The notes beneath the pieces were generated by a model. It saw nothing but the letters and a program-made list of their open reading frames with translations. It was not told the DNA's origin and did no database searches. Below are positions 1 to 9,488 of a DNA stretch of 64,000 bases, in pieces (position 1 is the first letter of the stretch; every line of letters begins with the position of its first letter). A program made the position numbers and the translations under genes. The DNA comes from Idiomarina tyrosinivorans (GTDB taxonomy: Bacteria; Pseudomonadota; Gammaproteobacteria; Enterobacterales; Alteromonadaceae): positions 1 to 64,000 of the forward strand of contig NZ_PIQH01000004.1 of the NCBI RefSeq assembly GCF_003987475.1, in the 5' to 3' direction.

Positions 1-12
1 AACGTTGGGGCG

Positions 13-101
13 CGAAGCTGGGGAAAAAGTATCTCCGGCCATGGACGGCCGGAGACTAAGCGCCTCATGGATGAGCTCGAGCGGCTTTTTCCCCAGCTTC
101 G
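13..101. repeat. Nested palindrome with a 17-bp outer stem
   Basis: A perfect 17-bp inverted repeat (13-29 against 85-101) encloses two smaller hairpins. One is a 9-bp GC-rich stem (32-40 against 47-55) with loop ATGGAC. The other is a short stem (64-66 against 73-75) with loop ATGGAT, followed by the palindrome GCTCGAGC at 75-82. Folded, this gives a three-way junction whose two arms end in ATGGAY loops. The outer 3' arm starts with five Ts. The whole looks like a dispersed intergenic repeat or a structured RNA/DNA element downstream of astB. The 102-255 stretch beyond it holds no gene that I can support. The element type is not identified. Confidence 0.7.
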
Positions 102-255
102 TGAACCGGCGGGGTGCCGTGCAATGACACTAACAAGCGCCTACACACCAAGCGCCCTCCAGCCCCTCACGATGCCGACGCGCCCAAGCTCATCGCCGTG
201 GTAGAGAGCAACCAATCCCAAGCCTGCCGCGAGCCGAGGTTTACTGCCGCGATGC

Positions 256-1593
256 TTAGCGTTGGAATTCGTAGACTGAGCCGAGGCGCAGGATTTGCGT
301 CAGTTCGTCTAGTGCTGTGCGTGATTCTTCCAATAGTGCTGGATCACGCAGGTCGTCTACTGCGAGGGTATCGCGGTAGTGGCGTTTTACCCAGTCTGTG
401 AGTTTGCCGTAGAGGGCATCGTTCATCAGGCAGTGTTGGTTTGCTGCGGCTAATTCTTCGTCGTTTAAGGCGACCCGTAGACGCAGACAGGCTGGTCCTC
501 CGCCGTTGCGCATGCTTTGTTTTACATCGAAATAGTGCACTTGGCGAATCGGGGTGTCGCGAGTCACGAGCTCTGCTAGGTAGCTGGCAACACGTTCATT
601 TTCTTGACACTCGGTCGGTGCGATGATCACCATTTCGCCTGATGGCAAGTTGATCAACTGGGTGTTAAATAGGTAAGTGTTCACGGCATCCTGAACGCTC
701 ACTTCAGCGCTTTTGACCTCGATGAAATGTACTGGATCGTCGCCGAATTTGGTCTGAATTTCAGCAAACTTCGCTTCTGTGTTGGCAAAAGCTTCTTGGT
801 GATAAAACAGCGTATTGCGGTTGCCCACTGCTATAACATCGTTATGGAACACACCTTGGTCAATCACATCGGGGTTTTGCTGCATAAACACGGTATTATC
901 TTCGCTTAGGCCGTGTAAGCGAGCGATTGCTTCAGACGCTTCGTAGGTTTGCCGTGCCGGGTATTTCGTCGGAGCGGGTTTGCTGCTATCGAATGCATGG
1001 CGTCCGTATACGAACACTTCAACGCCAGCTAAGCCGTAGTCTTGGCATAAGCGCGTGTGGTTTGCTGCACCTTCATCGCCAAAATGTTCGTTGTCTGGCA
1101 AGTGGCGATGATGCTGGAAATACCGCTCATTACTAAACATGGCCTTCAAAATACGGCCACTGGTTACTGGCTCTAACGAACGGTGAAACTTATTGGTAAG
1201 GTTGGCTGGGGTAAAATGTACCTTGCCATTAGCGGTATCGGCGCTGGGCGATACTGTTGCCGCGTTCGCAGTCCACATGCTTGAGGCTGAGCAAACGGCT
1301 TGAAAAATTGCGGGCGCTTGCTGCGCCGCTTTGGCTAATACTTCGGCATCGGTTCCGGTAAAACCAATTTGTCGCAGTGCATAAATATTTGGCCGTTCTT
1401 GTGGTGCTAAAACGCCTTGTTGCATGCCCATGTCATGCAACGCTTTCATCTTTGCTAACCCTTGCAAAGCAGCGTCTCGCGGGCTTGAAGAGGATTTAGC
1501 ATTCGCTAACGAAGCCACATTACCAAAGGATAATCCGGCATAGTTATGGGTCGGGCCAACAAGGCCATCAAAATTTACTTCAAAATGCTTCAT
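256..1593 (-). CDS. astB: N-succinylarginine dihydrolase
   Basis: Second enzyme of the arginine succinyltransferase pathway: it hydrolyses N2-succinylarginine to N2-succinylornithine, ammonia and CO2 in the cytoplasm. The 445-residue product has the family length and opens [20 protein letters not shown], which aligns with the E. coli N-terminus. The segment [12 protein letters not shown] near the C-terminus carries the expected catalytic cysteine. Start choice: ATG at 1593 matches the family, but GTG at 1599, two codons upstream, has better spacing (7 nt) to the AGGAG at about 1607-1611, so it may be used. The other ast genes are not in the window; they may lie to the left or elsewhere. Diverges from topA. 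Confidence 0.95.
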   Translation of the reverse strand: MKHFEVNFDGLVGPTHNYAGLSFGNVASLANAKSSSSPRDAALQGLAKMKALHDMGMQQGVLAPQERPNIYALRQIGFTGTDAEVLAKAAQQAPAIFQAVCSASSMWTANAATVSPSADTANGKVHFTPANLTNKFHRSLEPVTSGRILKAMFSNERYFQHHRHLPDNEHFGDEGAANHTRLCQDYGLAGVEVFVYGRHAFDSSKPAPTKYPARQTYEASEAIARLHGLSEDNTVFMQQNPDVIDQGVFHNDVIAVGNRNTLFYHQEAFANTEAKFAEIQTKFGDDPVHFIEVKSAEVSVQDAVNTYLFNTQLINLPSGEMVIIAPTECQENERVASYLAELVTRDTPIRQVHYFDVKQSMRNGGGPACLRLRVALNDEELAAANQHCLMNDALYGKLTDWVKRHYRDTLAVDDLRDPALLEESRTALDELTQILRLGSVYEFQR

Positions 1594-1656
1594 ACTCACG
1601 CGATTGCTCCTTTTACTCGTGTCAGCAGTGACCACGACGTTTAGAATCTTCCGCCT

Positions 1657-1685
1657 ATTATACGGCACCAACACTGGCTTGTAAG
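1657..1685 (-). promoter_or_regulatory. Sigma-70 promoter for astB
   Basis: On the minus strand, CTTACA (1680-1685), a 17-bp spacer and a perfect TATAAT (1657-1662) lie about 60 bp upstream of the astB start. Position and consensus fit a housekeeping promoter; no ArgR site was recognised. Confidence 0.6.
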
Positions 1686-1832
1686 CCTTTATTTTTAAGG
1701 GGTTATATAAAATTCACGGAAATTGATTGTTTATGAATATTGGGCGAATTTTTATCAAATTTTCGAACATTGGTTGTTTCGCTGCAAAATAACCGATATA
1801 TCTAAAAAAAGGCAAAGACGAGAAAAAAAACC

Positions 1833-1861
1833 TTGTCAGTTGCGGCTCCAGCACTTATATA
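1833..1861 (+). promoter_or_regulatory. Sigma-70 promoter for topA
   Basis: TTGTCA (1833-1838), a 17-bp spacer and TATATA (1856-1861) lie about 70 bp before the topA start. The surrounding 1690-1830 stretch is AT-rich, as is common for supercoiling-sensitive promoters; that link is inference. Confidence 0.65.
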
Positions 1862-1928
1862 AAGCGCAGTTATTGGTGTTTGGCACTAGCTTGCACCCTC
1901 ACGTTCCAACAAAGAGAATCGTTGTCTT

Positions 1929-4556
1929 ATGGCTAAATCGCTCGTTATTGTCGAGTCTCCCGCAAAAGCAAAGACGATAAATAAGTACCTTGGCAAGGAC
2001 TTTGTCGTGAAGTCGAGCGTCGGTCACGTGCGTGACCTACCGACTAAAAGTACGACCACGGTAAAGTCGAAGTCGGCGGCGGAAGTTAGAAAAATGTCGC
2101 CGGAGAAAAAGGCGGCTTATCAAAAACAACGCGATTACAAAAAGTTAATAGCCCGCATGGGCGTTGATCCGGAGCATGGGTGGGACGCCCACTATGAAGT
2201 GTTACCGGGCAAAGAGAAGGTGGTAAACGAGCTAAAGAAGCTCGCTAAACAAGCTGACAGCGTTATTCTAGCAACGGATTTGGACCGCGAAGGGGAAGCC
2301 ATTGCTTGGCACTTAAAAGAGCTTATTGGCGGTGACAACGAACGTTTTCAACGGGTGGTTTTTAATGAGATCACCAAAAATGCTATCCAAGAGGCATTCT
2401 CCCATCCGGCTGAACTCAATTTGGACCGCGTATATGCACAGCAAACGCGTCGCTTCCTAGACCGCGTGGTTGGTTTTATGGTGTCGCCGCTGTTGTGGAA
2501 GAAAATTGCCCGCGGGCTCTCTGCTGGCCGCGTACAATCGGTTGCGGTGCGTCTTATTGTTGAACGAGAACGTGAAATTAAGGCTTTTGTGCCAGAGGAA
2601 TACTGGGACATTTTTGCCGACACCGAAACACAAGCGCAAGAAGCGTTGCGGCTACAATTGCAAAAGCATCTTGGCAAAACCTTTAAGGCGGTAAACCAAG
2701 CGCAAGCGACGGAAGCGGTCGAGCGCCTTAAACAAGCGCAATTTACGGTTGCGGCGCGAGAAGACAAACCAACCTCCAGTAAACCCTCAGCACCGTTTAT
2801 CACCTCGACACTGCAACAAGCGGCTTCCACCCGTTTAGGTTTCGGGGTGAAAAAGACGATGATGATGGCGCAGCGCTTGTACGAGGCGGGCCACATTACC
2901 TATATGCGTACCGACTCAACCAACCTCAGCCAAGAGGCGGTAAACGCGGTTCGCGGTTTTATCGGCAGTGAGTTTGGTAAAGACTACCTGCCAGACAATC
3001 CCATTCGTTACGGTGCAAAGAGCAATGCGCAAGAAGCCCACGAAGCCATTCGTCCGTCAAACGTCGAGGTCAAAGCAACGCAGCTTGGCGACATGGAGCG
3101 CGATGCCCAACGCTTATATGAACTGATTTGGCGCCAGTTTGTCGCCTGCCAGATGACGCCTGCACGCTACGATTCAACCACGCTTACTGTGACTGCAGGT
3201 GACTATGAACTGCGGGCTAAAGGTCGTGTGATGCGCTTCCCAGGTTGGACCAAGGTGCAACCGCCAGCAAGCAGTAAGAAGGATCAAGAGCAAACCTTGC
3301 CGGATGTCAAAAAAGGCGATTCATTGAATTTGCAGCAACTCGATCCGCAACAGCATTTCACCAAACCGCCGGCGCGGTATGGCGAAGCATCGCTGGTTAA
3401 AGAATTAGAGAAACGCGGCATTGGCCGACCGTCGACCTATGCTTCGATCATTTCCACCATTCAGGATCGCGGCTACGTTCGGGTCGATAATCGTCGCTTT
3501 TACGCCGAAAAAATGGGTGAGATTGTCAATGACCGTTTGGTAGAAAATTTTACCGAATTAATGAATTACAACTTCACCGCCGAAATGGAACAGGCGTTGG
3601 ATGACATTGCCCAAGGCAAGCGCAATTGGCAGCAGACCTTAGACGCTTTTTATGAAGATTTTCGGCAGCGTTTAGAGCAAGCTGAATTGGAGCCTGAGCA
3701 GGGCGGTATGCGCAATAATGCGATGGTGCTCACCGACATTGACTGCCCGAACTGTGGCCGCAAGATGGGCATCCGCACGGCTTCGACGGGGGTATTCTTA
3801 GGCTGTTCAGGTTATAACTTGCCGCCCAAAGAGCGTTGCACGCAAACCATCAATCTCACTCCCGGCGAAGAAGCGGTAAAAGTGGATGATGAGGAAGAGC
3901 GTGAAACCGAAGCGCTGCGCGCGAAAAAACGCTGTCCGAAGTGTGGTACTGCCATGGACAGTTATTTGATCGACGAAAAGCGGAAGTTGCATGTGTGCGG
4001 CAATAACCCCGTTTGTGATGGGCAGATTGTCGAGCAAGGGCAGTTCAAACTGAAAGGCTATGATGGGCCAACCATCGAATGCGATAAATGTGGCAGTGAA
4101 ATGCAGTTAAAAAATGGCCGATTCGGAAAATACTTCGGCTGTACCAACAATGACTGTAAAAACACTCGCAAACTCCTGCGCAATGGCCAGCCAGCGCCGC
4201 CCAAGGAAGATCCGGTGCCGTTACCAGAGTTGCCCTGTGAGGAATCCGACGCTTATTTCGTGTTGCGCGATGGTGCGTCGGGCATTTTCTTGTCGGCTAA
4301 TACTTTCCCGAAATCGCGCGAGACCCGAGCGGTAACGGTAAAAGAGTTGGCGCGCTTTAAAGACCGCATTCCGAAAAAATTCTATTACTTGGCAGAAGCG
4401 CCTCAGCAAGATGATGAGGGTAACGACGCTATTGTTCGGTTCTCGCGTAAAAATAAAGAACAGTACGTGGTTACCGAAGTAAATAAAAAGCAAACTGGGT
4501 GGAAAGCGTACTATCGTGATGGCCGTTGGCAGGTAGAAAAGCCGAAAGCTAAATAG
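1929..4556 (+). CDS. topA: DNA topoisomerase I (type IA)
   Basis: Relaxes negative supercoils by single-strand cleavage and passage. The 875-residue protein has the Toprim domain at the N-terminus ([15 protein letters not shown], then [16 protein letters not shown] with the acidic metal-binding residues at about 117-121), the type IA core, and the catalytic tyrosine at residue 325 in the motif YMRTDS. The C-terminal third has three four-cysteine zinc ribbons (beginning CPNCG, CPKCG and CDKCG), as in E. coli TopA, then a ribbon-like tail that lacks cysteines. Length matches the family (865 in E. coli). The ATG at 1929 is preceded only by a weak AGAGAA. The following pilus locus starts 110 bp downstream with no strong terminator between. 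Confidence 0.98.
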   Translation: MAKSLVIVESPAKAKTINKYLGKDFVVKSSVGHVRDLPTKSTTTVKSKSAAEVRKMSPEKKAAYQKQRDYKKLIARMGVDPEHGWDAHYEVLPGKEKVVNELKKLAKQADSVILATDLDREGEAIAWHLKELIGGDNERFQRVVFNEITKNAIQEAFSHPAELNLDRVYAQQTRRFLDRVVGFMVSPLLWKKIARGLSAGRVQSVAVRLIVEREREIKAFVPEEYWDIFADTETQAQEALRLQLQKHLGKTFKAVNQAQATEAVERLKQAQFTVAAREDKPTSSKPSAPFITSTLQQAASTRLGFGVKKTMMMAQRLYEAGHITYMRTDSTNLSQEAVNAVRGFIGSEFGKDYLPDNPIRYGAKSNAQEAHEAIRPSNVEVKATQLGDMERDAQRLYELIWRQFVACQMTPARYDSTTLTVTAGDYELRAKGRVMRFPGWTKVQPPASSKKDQEQTLPDVKKGDSLNLQQLDPQQHFTKPPARYGEASLVKELEKRGIGRPSTYASIISTIQDRGYVRVDNRRFYAEKMGEIVNDRLVENFTELMNYNFTAEMEQALDDIAQGKRNWQQTLDAFYEDFRQRLEQAELEPEQGGMRNNAMVLTDIDCPNCGRKMGIRTASTGVFLGCSGYNLPPKERCTQTINLTPGEEAVKVDDEEERETEALRAKKRCPKCGTAMDSYLIDEKRKLHVCGNNPVCDGQIVEQGQFKLKGYDGPTIECDKCGSEMQLKNGRFGKYFGCTNNDCKNTRKLLRNGQPAPPKEDPVPLPELPCEESDAYFVLRDGASGIFLSANTFPKSRETRAVTVKELARFKDRIPKKFYYLAEAPQQDDEGNDAIVRFSRKNKEQYVVTEVNKKQTGWKAYYRDGRWQVEKPKAK

Positions 4557-4586
4557 CGCTAATCTCGTACAAAAAAGTCAGTAAAA

Positions 4587-4665
4587 CTGCGGTTGTTGCC
4601 GCAGACCTCCGTCGCTAGAGTTAGCTGCGTGCCAGGACGGCACAATCAGTGTGACACGGAGGTCT
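4587..4665 (+). promoter_or_regulatory. Leader hairpin covering the first pilus-gene RBS
   Basis: A perfect 10-bp inverted repeat pairs AGACCTCCGT (4603-4612) with ACGGAGGTCT (4656-4665). The second arm contains the GGAGG ribosome binding site of the gene starting at 4667, so RNA folding would hide it. A smaller hairpin (4629-4633 against 4639-4643) is nested inside. A separate hairpin (4587-4592 against 4599-4604) overlaps the anti-RBS arm by two bases. A weak promoter-like pair, TTGTTG (4593-4598) and TAGAGT (4616-4621), would start RNA after the 5' arm and so avoid the hairpin. Confidence 0.6.
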
Positions 4666-4666
4666 C

Positions 4667-5068
4667 ATGCACAAACGATTGGTAACTCGCAATTGGCGAA
4701 TTGTCTTTGTAATTGGCTGTGTATGTTCTCTCTCTTTCCCCGTTACTGCCTCAGTAACGGGGCTTCCTCCCTGCTTAACCTTAGCTACAGCACAGTTTCT
4801 TCCTCGCCAAAACGCGGTGACAGTGGTGTCGCCAAAATTTGCATTGCACAAAGGCCCCTTGCAGCCACAAATCGAGCGCTTGTTGACCGCTGAATTTAAT
4901 GTCGACACCGTCGACTGGCAGGCGTCTCCGCATCACCAATGGCCGACCGAATTCACCGTTGAAGCGGTTTCTTGGCGTCAGGTGTTAGGCAAAATTCTCA
5001 GCGCCTATAAGTTGCAAGCGGTATTTTACGCTAACCGAAGTGCGGTTATTCGGTATCGAGAACAATGA
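4667..5068 (+). CDS. TcpQ/PilL-like pilus assembly protein
   Basis: A 133-residue exported protein: basic start, hydrophobic segment at about 12-28 (IVFVIGCVCSLSF), then a small folded domain. The C-terminal half, including FTVEAVSWRQVLGKILSAYK and ending in a VIRYRE strand, resembles the TcpQ/PilL C-terminal domain that helps type IVb secretins assemble; this is recognised by pattern only. It is the first gene of the pilus locus, with a strong GGAGG site held in a hairpin. Its TGA overlaps the secretin ATG (ATGATG at 5065-5070), so the two are probably translationally coupled. In R64 the matching position is occupied by PilL/PilM; which of these is the true orthologue is uncertain. Confidence 0.65.
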   Translation: MHKRLVTRNWRIVFVIGCVCSLSFPVTASVTGLPPCLTLATAQFLPRQNAVTVVSPKFALHKGPLQPQIERLLTAEFNVDTVDWQASPHHQWPTEFTVEAVSWRQVLGKILSAYKLQAVFYANRSAVIRYREQ

Positions 5069-6546
5069 TGCGCTGGTTACTGGTGATGCCCATTATTCTG
5101 ATTGGTGCTTGTGTAGATACCGAGCACACTTGGCAGGCCATCACGGTTGCCCAACAGGCCCAACAAAAATCGATGCGCCAATATCCACGGCGCCAATGGT
5201 CCGCACCGCAACCAACCATTATTGACGAGTCGTCGTTTTATGTTCCGCCATTGCAAGCCAGCACGGAAACCATGCCGGCTTGGTATGGTGCAACAATTAC
5301 CGTAGATTTCCGTGGCTTACCACTGACCCGAGCATTAGCCGAAATTCTGCACGGCTTAGCAGTAGAGTGGCGTATCGAAGACGATATCGATGGGCAACAG
5401 CCGATTAGTTTGCGGCAAGCGGCCAGCGTCGGCGAGGTGCTAAAAACACTGGCGCAACTGACCGGTTTATTTTTTGATATTCGCGCGCACCAACTGATTG
5501 TTGGCCGTTTGCAAGTAGAAGAGTTTGACGTTGCTTATTTGATAGGCGATCACGGTTTTCAGATGGGCGAAAAGCAATCAGCGTTAAGTGCCCTGGGCGG
5601 GCAAAATACTAGTTCCCAGTATTCTACCTTGAGCGCGGAAAGGTCATCACTGTGGCAAGAGCTAGCGCATTCCATTGAGTTACTGTTATCGGATAAAGGA
5701 GAAGTGGTGGTTAATGAATCGGCCACTTCTGTGGTAGTGAAAGATCGGCCACTGAATGTTGAGCGTGTGCGGCGTTATTTGGCCGAGCAAAATCAGCGCT
5801 TGACCAAGCAAGTGGCAATTGATGTGCAAGTCATTGATATTACCTTTAACGACGATGCCCAGCAGTCGGTTGATTGGCAGTTAGTTGCCGGCTTTGACGG
5901 TATGCGACAGCGTCTGCAAATCGGCCAATTGCAGACCGGGCAAGACTTTTCTGGGGTTATGACGCAAGCGCTGTGGCAACGCCAAGGTGGGCGCTTTGAT
6001 GGCTCTCAGCTACTGGTAAAAGCCTTGCGCCAACAAGGGGTGGTTAAAGTTACTCATCATCCGCAGCTATTAAGTTTGAGTAACCAAGTGGCGCATCTAT
6101 CGATCGAGAATGAAACTTCTTATTTGGCCTCGTCAGGAGTCCGTCGTACGCCAGATGCTGGCAGCGATGTATTGCTTGAACCTGGGGTGGTGGTGACTGG
6201 TTTCGAGCTCTACGTGTTGCCAAAGGTTTACCAACACCATGTTGTGTTGCAGTTATCGACCCAACTCAGTGATTTGTTGGGTCTTGAGCAAGTGCAGTCT
6301 GGGGATAATACCATTCAAACCCCTCGCACCAGCCGTAAGTCATTCTTTCTCCGTGCGGCGGTAAAACAGGGCGAGACGCTGCTGTTAAGTGGCTTTCACA
6401 ATAGCCGCGAACAAGATACTGCTAGCAAAGGACTATTAAGCTGGATGTTTGGCGGCAATCGTCGTCATCAAACGGCGCAGTCAGAAACCTTATTATTATT
6501 AACACCACACGCGAGTAAGGGCGTTGGAGCGCAACAATGGCTATGA
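5065..6546 (+). CDS. pilN: Type IVb pilus secretin lipoprotein (PilN-like)
   Basis: Forms the outer-membrane channel for the pilus. The 493-residue protein begins with a lipoprotein signal (lipobox LIGAC, lipidated Cys16), typical of R64 PilN, BfpB and TcpC. N-terminal short domains (about 70-160) precede an N1-like ring domain (VAIDVQVIDITFNDDAQQSV) and the secretin core: VVVTGFELYVLPKVYQ, then QTPRTSRKSFFLRAAVKQGE, LLLSGFHNSRE and a terminal ETLLLLTP strand. Overlaps the preceding gene by 4 bp and the next by 10 bp. Two adjacent ATGs (5065 and 5068) are possible starts. Confident as a secretin; the type IVb class comes from the lipobox and the gene order. Confidence 0.88.
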   Translation: MMRWLLVMPIILIGACVDTEHTWQAITVAQQAQQKSMRQYPRRQWSAPQPTIIDESSFYVPPLQASTETMPAWYGATITVDFRGLPLTRALAEILHGLAVEWRIEDDIDGQQPISLRQAASVGEVLKTLAQLTGLFFDIRAHQLIVGRLQVEEFDVAYLIGDHGFQMGEKQSALSALGGQNTSSQYSTLSAERSSLWQELAHSIELLLSDKGEVVVNESATSVVVKDRPLNVERVRRYLAEQNQRLTKQVAIDVQVIDITFNDDAQQSVDWQLVAGFDGMRQRLQIGQLQTGQDFSGVMTQALWQRQGGRFDGSQLLVKALRQQGVVKVTHHPQLLSLSNQVAHLSIENETSYLASSGVRRTPDAGSDVLLEPGVVVTGFELYVLPKVYQHHVVLQLSTQLSDLLGLEQVQSGDNTIQTPRTSRKSFFLRAAVKQGETLLLSGFHNSREQDTASKGLLSWMFGGNRRHQTAQSETLLLLTPHASKGVGAQQWL

Positions 6547-7616
6547 ATGACGTAATAACAGCGCATATATTTCGCGAGTGTATCGATAAATCACAATTAC
6601 GTCTGCGCTGGGTTAAACAGCGCGCGCAAAGCTTAGGCTACGGCTACTTAGATATTGTCCGTTTTGGCGACGCTTATTGGTTAATGTTGGCCAATCAACC
6701 GCTCGCGGACTGGGTCAGTGAGTGCTTACGGCAATGGCATAAGCTGCCCTCTGCACTGGTGCTTTACCAACATGATGATCAATTGTGGTGCGCAGTATGG
6801 CAGCGGCCTCATCAACTGCAAGTTTTTACTGATGTGGAGGCGGCGATTGAGGTGTGGCACAGCAACGTTCAACAACTGATTTGGTGTACCAGCGATTGCG
6901 CTGCGAATTGGCTATTGGCACCGCCTGCAAAAGCGCTTGAGTGCGAGTTGCCGGCGCCCAGACCATTGCGTGCGATTAATCAAATCGGTCAGTTAGAGTG
7001 TTGGCGGCGGCGTCGCCAACTCAGTGCTTTATGGCTACTGATGCTGTTGATTTTTGCGGTGCTAGCAAGCGCGATATATTGGCTCACAGACACGCCAAGT
7101 AACGCGCTAGCCAAAGTTCTGCCGACGTTGCAGGTTACTGCTACGGCGCAACCGAACGCTGTATCGGCGCTGATGCGGTTACAAAAATTAATTATGTTGG
7201 TGCAGCGGCGCTTTAATCTGTGGCCAACCGAGGCGATATGGCAGGGCCACTGGATTGTCAGCGGACAGTTTGCCTACCCTCTGCCACCAAACTATCCAGC
7301 GCCTTATTTGAGACGCCAGTTAGCCCAACGTGGGGTAACGTTCTCGGTACAGCAACAGCGCTGGCGTGTGGAGTGGCTAAAACCGCCAACAGCCGCAAAC
7401 GCCGCGGTTCTGGCACTAACGTCAATGCAGCAGTCGTTGTTAAGCATTGTAGAAAATCGGCTAAATTTCTCGCAATTGATGACCTCCCAGTTGGCAGGGC
7501 TTGAGCAGCAGCTGAAGACCTCGGGGTTTGGCTTGAAAAGTGCTCAATTGGTTCGCCGTGATGGATTGTGGCAAGGTCAACTAGAGCGCCACTCGGCCTC
7601 TCCAAATAGTCGCTAA
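6537..7616 (+). CDS. pilO: Type IVb pilus inner-membrane protein PilO-like
   Basis: A 359-residue bitopic protein of the type 4b PilO2 kind. The cytoplasmic N-terminal half (about 1-160) is rich in Trp. One membrane segment at about 164-186 (SALWLLMLLIFAVLASAIYW) leads to a periplasmic half with Gln-rich helical stretches. In R64-like systems this protein links the cytoplasmic ATPase to the secretin. The assignment rests on the topology, size and position between secretin and PilP rather than on a catalytic motif. The start at 6537 overlaps the secretin; an ATGA overlap at 6543 is an alternative start. Confidence 0.72.
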   Translation: MAMNDVITAHIFRECIDKSQLRLRWVKQRAQSLGYGYLDIVRFGDAYWLMLANQPLADWVSECLRQWHKLPSALVLYQHDDQLWCAVWQRPHQLQVFTDVEAAIEVWHSNVQQLIWCTSDCAANWLLAPPAKALECELPAPRPLRAINQIGQLECWRRRRQLSALWLLMLLIFAVLASAIYWLTDTPSNALAKVLPTLQVTATAQPNAVSALMRLQKLIMLVQRRFNLWPTEAIWQGHWIVSGQFAYPLPPNYPAPYLRRQLAQRGVTFSVQQQRWRVEWLKPPTAANAAVLALTSMQQSLLSIVENRLNFSQLMTSQLAGLEQQLKTSGFGLKSAQLVRRDGLWQGQLERHSASPNSR

Positions 7617-7627
7617 AGGCAGCTCGG

Positions 7628-8116
7628 ATGGCGATTATGGCGCTGCTATTGCAGCAATGCTTGTTGTTGTTGATGCCGCTGTTACAGGCACAAAGTGTGG
7701 TCACCAAACAACCACTCAGTGAGCCGGCACAGGCCGAACAAGCAGCGCCTATAGTAAAGCTGGAACAGCAGTTATTGGCGGTTAAACAACAGCAATGGCT
7801 GGCCTCTGCAGAACTGGAGCTACGTCAGCAACAACAGCAGTTAGCGCAGTTAAAGCGGCAATTAAGCGATCTCTCACCGCAATCTCAGGTGTTCGTTAAA
7901 AAGCCGATTCCGTTCCGTGTAAAGGGACAACTGCAGCGGCAGCAACCGATACTGTTGCTCAGCTACGGTCAACAGCTCCTGCGGGTTGTTGCTGGCACGC
8001 AATTACCTGAAGGATATCACGTAGAGTTTGTTCAGCAGCAGTGGTGGCTGATTAGCCGCCAAGGCTTGCGTTATCAACTATCACGCTGGGGATGGCGATA
8101 TGTCACAAAAGATTGA
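7628..8116 (+). CDS. pilP: Type IVb pilus protein PilP-like
   Basis: A 162-residue exported protein. A short hydrophobic signal (MALLLQQCLLLLMPLLQA) is followed by a Gln-rich coiled coil at about 40-80 (ELELRQQQQQLAQLKRQL) and a small beta-rich C-terminal domain that ends in SRQGLRYQLSRW. Size, coiled coil and position between pilO and the ATPase match PilP of R64-type pili, which contacts the secretin in the periplasm. A second ATG at 7637 is possible. Its last 17 bp overlap the ATPase gene. Confidence 0.7.
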   Translation: MAIMALLLQQCLLLLMPLLQAQSVVTKQPLSEPAQAEQAAPIVKLEQQLLAVKQQQWLASAELELRQQQQQLAQLKRQLSDLSPQSQVFVKKPIPFRVKGQLQRQQPILLLSYGQQLLRVVAGTQLPEGYHVEFVQQQWWLISRQGLRYQLSRWGWRYVTKD

Positions 8117-9482
8117 GTGGTTAGCCAGTGATGAGCTGCAGTCAATCGAAATTCCACCGTTATTATTGCACTACGCGGTCGTTACTGAGCGGCAATGGCG
8201 CGAAGCTGGAGATAGCTGTGCCATGATTGCAACCGACCGCGGTATTGTGATTACTACCGAGGGCTTGGCGCAGCAGAAGCCACTCGAACTGAACAATATG
8301 TGCGCTTTGATGAGTAATTTAGGGTTACATAATGTGACCTACTGTTTTGCGCCATTAGTGGATATTCGAGCCACCATTACTGATGCTGAACGGCGCCAAC
8401 AGACACCGACACCAGAGACTGGTAAAACGGGGCTTAGCCGCGCTCAACAGTCGCTACAAGATATTGTCGCGGAGGCCGCATCGCAACATGCCAGTGATAT
8501 TCATATTCGTTTTACCCGTTTGCGAGCATTAGTCAGATTTCGCGTTAACGGCCAGTTGAGTGCCGCGATCAAGCGCTCCCGAGCCGCTCTGGTTGAGGCA
8601 TTGGCAGCGGCATTAAACAGTTATAGCGATGATTACCGACAAGTATTTAATGAACACGACAGTGTTAGTGCTAGTTTAACGATTAGCCTAGATCACCAAA
8701 CCGATATTCGCTTACGGTTACAGCAAGCCCCCACCTATGACGGTTTTACTGTGACGCTACGTCTGCAGTATCAACAAACTACCTTACAGCGCCAACTCCA
8801 CCAGTTGGGCTTGGTCGCTGATGTATTGCAGGCATTGCAATGGGTGCGCCGCTGCCAGCAGGGTTTGGTGTTATTTATTGGCCCTACCGGACACGGCAAA
8901 ACCACGACGCTGGCGGCATTCAATCAATGTTTGGCAGAGCAGGGCAAGGTGATCTCTTTGGAGGATCCGGTGGAGATTGTATTACCAGCTATTGAACAGC
9001 GGCAGCTTAGCAACAGCCAGTCAGACGAGGGGCTGGCGGACGCAATTGCCGAAACCTTACGCGAAGATCCCGATGTCCTGTCTATTAGTGAAATTCGCGG
9101 TCATCGCACCGCAAAAGCGGCGCTACAAGCTGCGCTTAGTGGGCATTTAGTGACCGCAACGTTGCATGCAGCCGACACTATTGGTGCGGTCCAACGCCTT
9201 TTGCAACTGGGTCTTACAAGTGCCGAGCTAGCCGGCTCTGGTGTCCTCACTGGGTTATTTGCCCAACGCCTGAACTTTGTCTGCGGCAATCCGCACCCCA
9301 TCGTCGAATATACCATTTTGGATAACGTCGGACGTCAATGTATTTTGCAGCAGCAGTGGCAACAGTGGCGCCAATACTTGCAACAACAAGGCTGGTGCTC
9401 TCTCGCTGATCGACTTGAACAAGAGGCCGGGCAAGTGCAAGTGGCGGAGGCAGTGATTGAACGTTTTCAGTATCGCAGTTAA
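8100..9482 (+). CDS. pilQ: Pilus assembly ATPase (GspE/PilQ family)
   Basis: Cytoplasmic secretion ATPase that powers pilin assembly. The 460-residue protein shows ASDIHIRF in the N-terminal part, Walker A GPTGHGKT at 261-268, the Asp-box VISLEDPVEI, a Walker-B-like DPDVLSISEIRG and the His-box GHLVTATLHAAD. It lacks the four-cysteine zinc motif of GspE/PilB, in line with R64 PilQ-type enzymes. Only one ATPase is encoded here, so there is no separate retraction motor. Start at 8100 has GGGGAT upstream, inside the end of pilP. Confidence 0.92.
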   Translation: MSQKIEWLASDELQSIEIPPLLLHYAVVTERQWREAGDSCAMIATDRGIVITTEGLAQQKPLELNNMCALMSNLGLHNVTYCFAPLVDIRATITDAERRQQTPTPETGKTGLSRAQQSLQDIVAEAASQHASDIHIRFTRLRALVRFRVNGQLSAAIKRSRAALVEALAAALNSYSDDYRQVFNEHDSVSASLTISLDHQTDIRLRLQQAPTYDGFTVTLRLQYQQTTLQRQLHQLGLVADVLQALQWVRRCQQGLVLFIGPTGHGKTTTLAAFNQCLAEQGKVISLEDPVEIVLPAIEQRQLSNSQSDEGLADAIAETLREDPDVLSISEIRGHRTAKAALQAALSGHLVTATLHAADTIGAVQRLLQLGLTSAELAGSGVLTGLFAQRLNFVCGNPHPIVEYTILDNVGRQCILQQQWQQWRQYLQQQGWCSLADRLEQEAGQVQVAEAVIERFQYRS

Positions 9483-9488
9483 ACGCTA

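Noticed and set aside
1-270. Integron attC site at the left edge (ACTAAC and GCGTTGG near the ends of 125-265)
   Set aside because: The core sites do not match the RYYYAAC/GTTRRRY pattern on both sides and the stretch between is not a self-complementary attC fold. No integrase or cassettes are visible.
114-401. Plus-strand open frame of 95 codons at the left edge
   Set aside because: It overlaps the end of astB on the other strand, has no RBS and resembles no protein; a shadow frame.
4557-4604. Intrinsic terminator for topA
   Set aside because: The hairpin at 4587-4604 has no T-tract on the plus strand, so read-through into the pilus locus cannot be excluded.
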